64,000 nt of DNA from Theocolax elegans (taxonomy: Eukaryota; Arthropoda; Insecta; Hymenoptera; Cerocephalidae), in contig CM047427.1 of assembly GCA_026168455.1 (NCBI GenBank), positions 11,499,505-11,563,504 on the forward strand, given 5' to 3'. A program made the translations under genes and the position numbers. The notes under the pieces are model-generated. The model saw only the letters and a program-made list of their open reading frames with translations, searched no databases and had not been told where the DNA came from. Shown here piece after piece: positions 62,599-64,000 of this stretch (the first letter of the stretch is position 1; every line of letters starts with the position of its first letter).

Positions 62599-63413
62599 AA
62601 ATTTTGCAAATGATAGAAGAACATAAACATATATAAATCACATTAATTTACTGGGCATTTCAGATAATTACCAGGTAATAGAAGTGCCTTGAATAAATAC
62701 ATAAATATAAATAATTGACTGGTTTTCTATGTAAAAATACCTGCTCTGTCCGATTCCATCATCAGATTTTACAATCTTCCCTCTTAAAAATTTATCTCTA
62801 ATAAAATAGAATATAAAGCGTTTTCGACAAATATAAAGCTTTTGTATTTTTATTAATAAAGTTTTATTTGTCGAAAACGTGAATATTCTATTTTAGTATC
62901 CACAGAAAATTATATATACTATATACATTTTTTTCAATCCCTATATATTTTGATTATCGAATTGAGAAAAGATATAGTGAACAGTCGACAAAATGATACG
63001 CAGCCCTAATTGTTACTGTAACTTGTAATTTATTATATTAGTTGATGGTAGAGTATAGATCATATTACCGAATAAAGCCTTGCACCAACATAAGGAATTG
63101 AACTTCGTAAACCGCCAAAAGTAGCCAGATCGGTCGAGACAGTCGATTAGCGCGAACGACCTCGCGCTCTAATCGAAAATTATTATCCGACGTCTGTAGC
63201 GATACTTAGTGCAGTGGGAAACACCCTAAACCATCTACAGTAACAATTTCCTTCGAAAAACATCAACGGTTTAAGATATTAATGCGTCAATTAGTCAATT
63301 GCAAAGATTAACTTTATGTATTGTTATTTTGTAACTAAATTAATTAATGGAATTTTACAGAGTAATTAACCACAGACTCATTATTTTTTACACATCAATT
63401 TTGTACAATATTT
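62599..63413. other. Spacer between fold-back copies
   Basis: Includes an imperfect inverted pair at 62810-62895 (GCGTTTTCGACAAATATAAA versus TTTATTTGTCGAAAACG) and a GC-richer patch at 63060-63240 of unknown nature (CGATTAGCGCGAACGACCTC). Confidence 0.4.
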
Positions 63414-64000
63414 ATTTTTAAACATTTATAATGCTGAAATTTTAGTTTTACATCCCTTACAAGAATTATAATACTAATCTGAAGGATTACTATAATATAT
63501 AAACATCATTATAAAAATAACTGAATATACGTATTTAATACAAAAGATATATAAATAAATCGGATATATAATTATAATGAATAAATGATAACGTGACAGT
63601 GACAAGTTTGTGAAATCTAAACAATGTATTGCTGAATATAATAATAATAATGTTGATACTTTTATAGTAATCCTTCAGATTAGTATTATAATTCCTGTAA
63701 GCGATGTAAAACTAAAAATCCAGCATTATAAATGTTTAAAAAATAATTTTTTATAATTTTATAATAATATTTGTATTTTTAGCAGCTTACAGGGATTAGA
63801 TGGATACTGAAACATGTTGAGATACTTTTCTACTACTCCAAGATAAGTGCATAAATTTTTTGCAATGATCATGGTACTAGATTCATCGTTATAATGCAAC
63901 AAATATACATTTCTATTAATATTTCGGGCACTTTTCCCGGATATTTTGACCATAAGTGGTCTTAATGATTTAGACCCACTCTGAAAATTTTTAGGCAGTT
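63414..64000. mobile_element. Giant palindromic element, copy 2 (5'-truncated, cut by window end)
   Basis: Starts at AACATTTATAATGCTGAAAT, i.e. inside the left arm near the loop, and continues through the loop into the right arm as in 61659-62230. The remainder lies outside the window. Differs from copy 1 by small indels. Confidence 0.8.

Overview
The window is AT-rich, intron-bearing animal DNA dominated by transposable elements. Its only genes that look intact are a tandem family of insect odorant-binding proteins (OBPs), all on the minus strand. The five-exon OBP genes, the mix of Copia, Gypsy, BEL/Pao, hAT, pogo-like and non-LTR remnants, and the many short inverted-repeat elements suggest a hymenopteran, most plausibly an ant. 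The order and species are inference; no species-level marker was found.

Layout. 0-13.8 kb is a transposon graveyard: BEL/Pao gag with a candidate LTR, a MITE, a hAT transposase remnant, two copies of a Gypsy-integrase segment, an internally deleted Copia element with both LTRs, two pogo/psq-type fragments, a CpG-rich block, a non-LTR 3' end and a tRNA-derived SINE. 13.9-19.3 kb is OBP gene A, whose 3.4 kb last intron is packed with repeats. 22.1-25.0 kb is OBP gene C. 25.3-31.7 kb holds a TIR DNA transposon with a decayed unclassified ORF, broken C2H2 zinc-finger and OB-fold-like fragments, and a non-LTR ORF1/ORF2 junction. 32.5-34.8 kb is OBP gene B. 34.3-48.9 kb is a cascade of overlapping tandem duplications. 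They repeat B exon 1, a reverse-transcriptase remnant, exons 1-3 of OBP gene D (complete copy 40.7-42.5 kb) and a fold-back element. The cascade ends in a roughly 3 kb uninterrupted (AT)n tract at 48,930-51,925. 53.7-59.5 kb holds OBP genes E and F and another tandem duplication that leaves a first-exon-less copy of F behind a copied E promoter. 60.0-64.0 kb has a 1.6 kb giant palindrome and part of a second copy.

How the genes fit together. A-D have identical coding exon lengths 51/79/92/109 nt plus a variable last exon, with intron phases 0,1,0,1. They encode 134-138 aa secreted proteins with the classical six-cysteine pattern (C2-x3-C3, C5-x8-C6). E and F share the five-exon, 0,1,0,1 phase plan, but their exons 2-5 differ in length and they have an unusual C5-x4-C6 spacing, forming a second, divergent subfamily. 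OBPs are secreted carriers of hydrophobic odorants or pheromones in sensillar lymph; some act outside olfaction. Each gene has a TATA-like box roughly 50-140 bp upstream of its ATG, including on the duplicated first exons. The duplications either record very active unequal exchange at this locus or are partly false duplications from assembly. Most copy differences are small indels, many in homopolymers, so this must be settled before copy number is interpreted.
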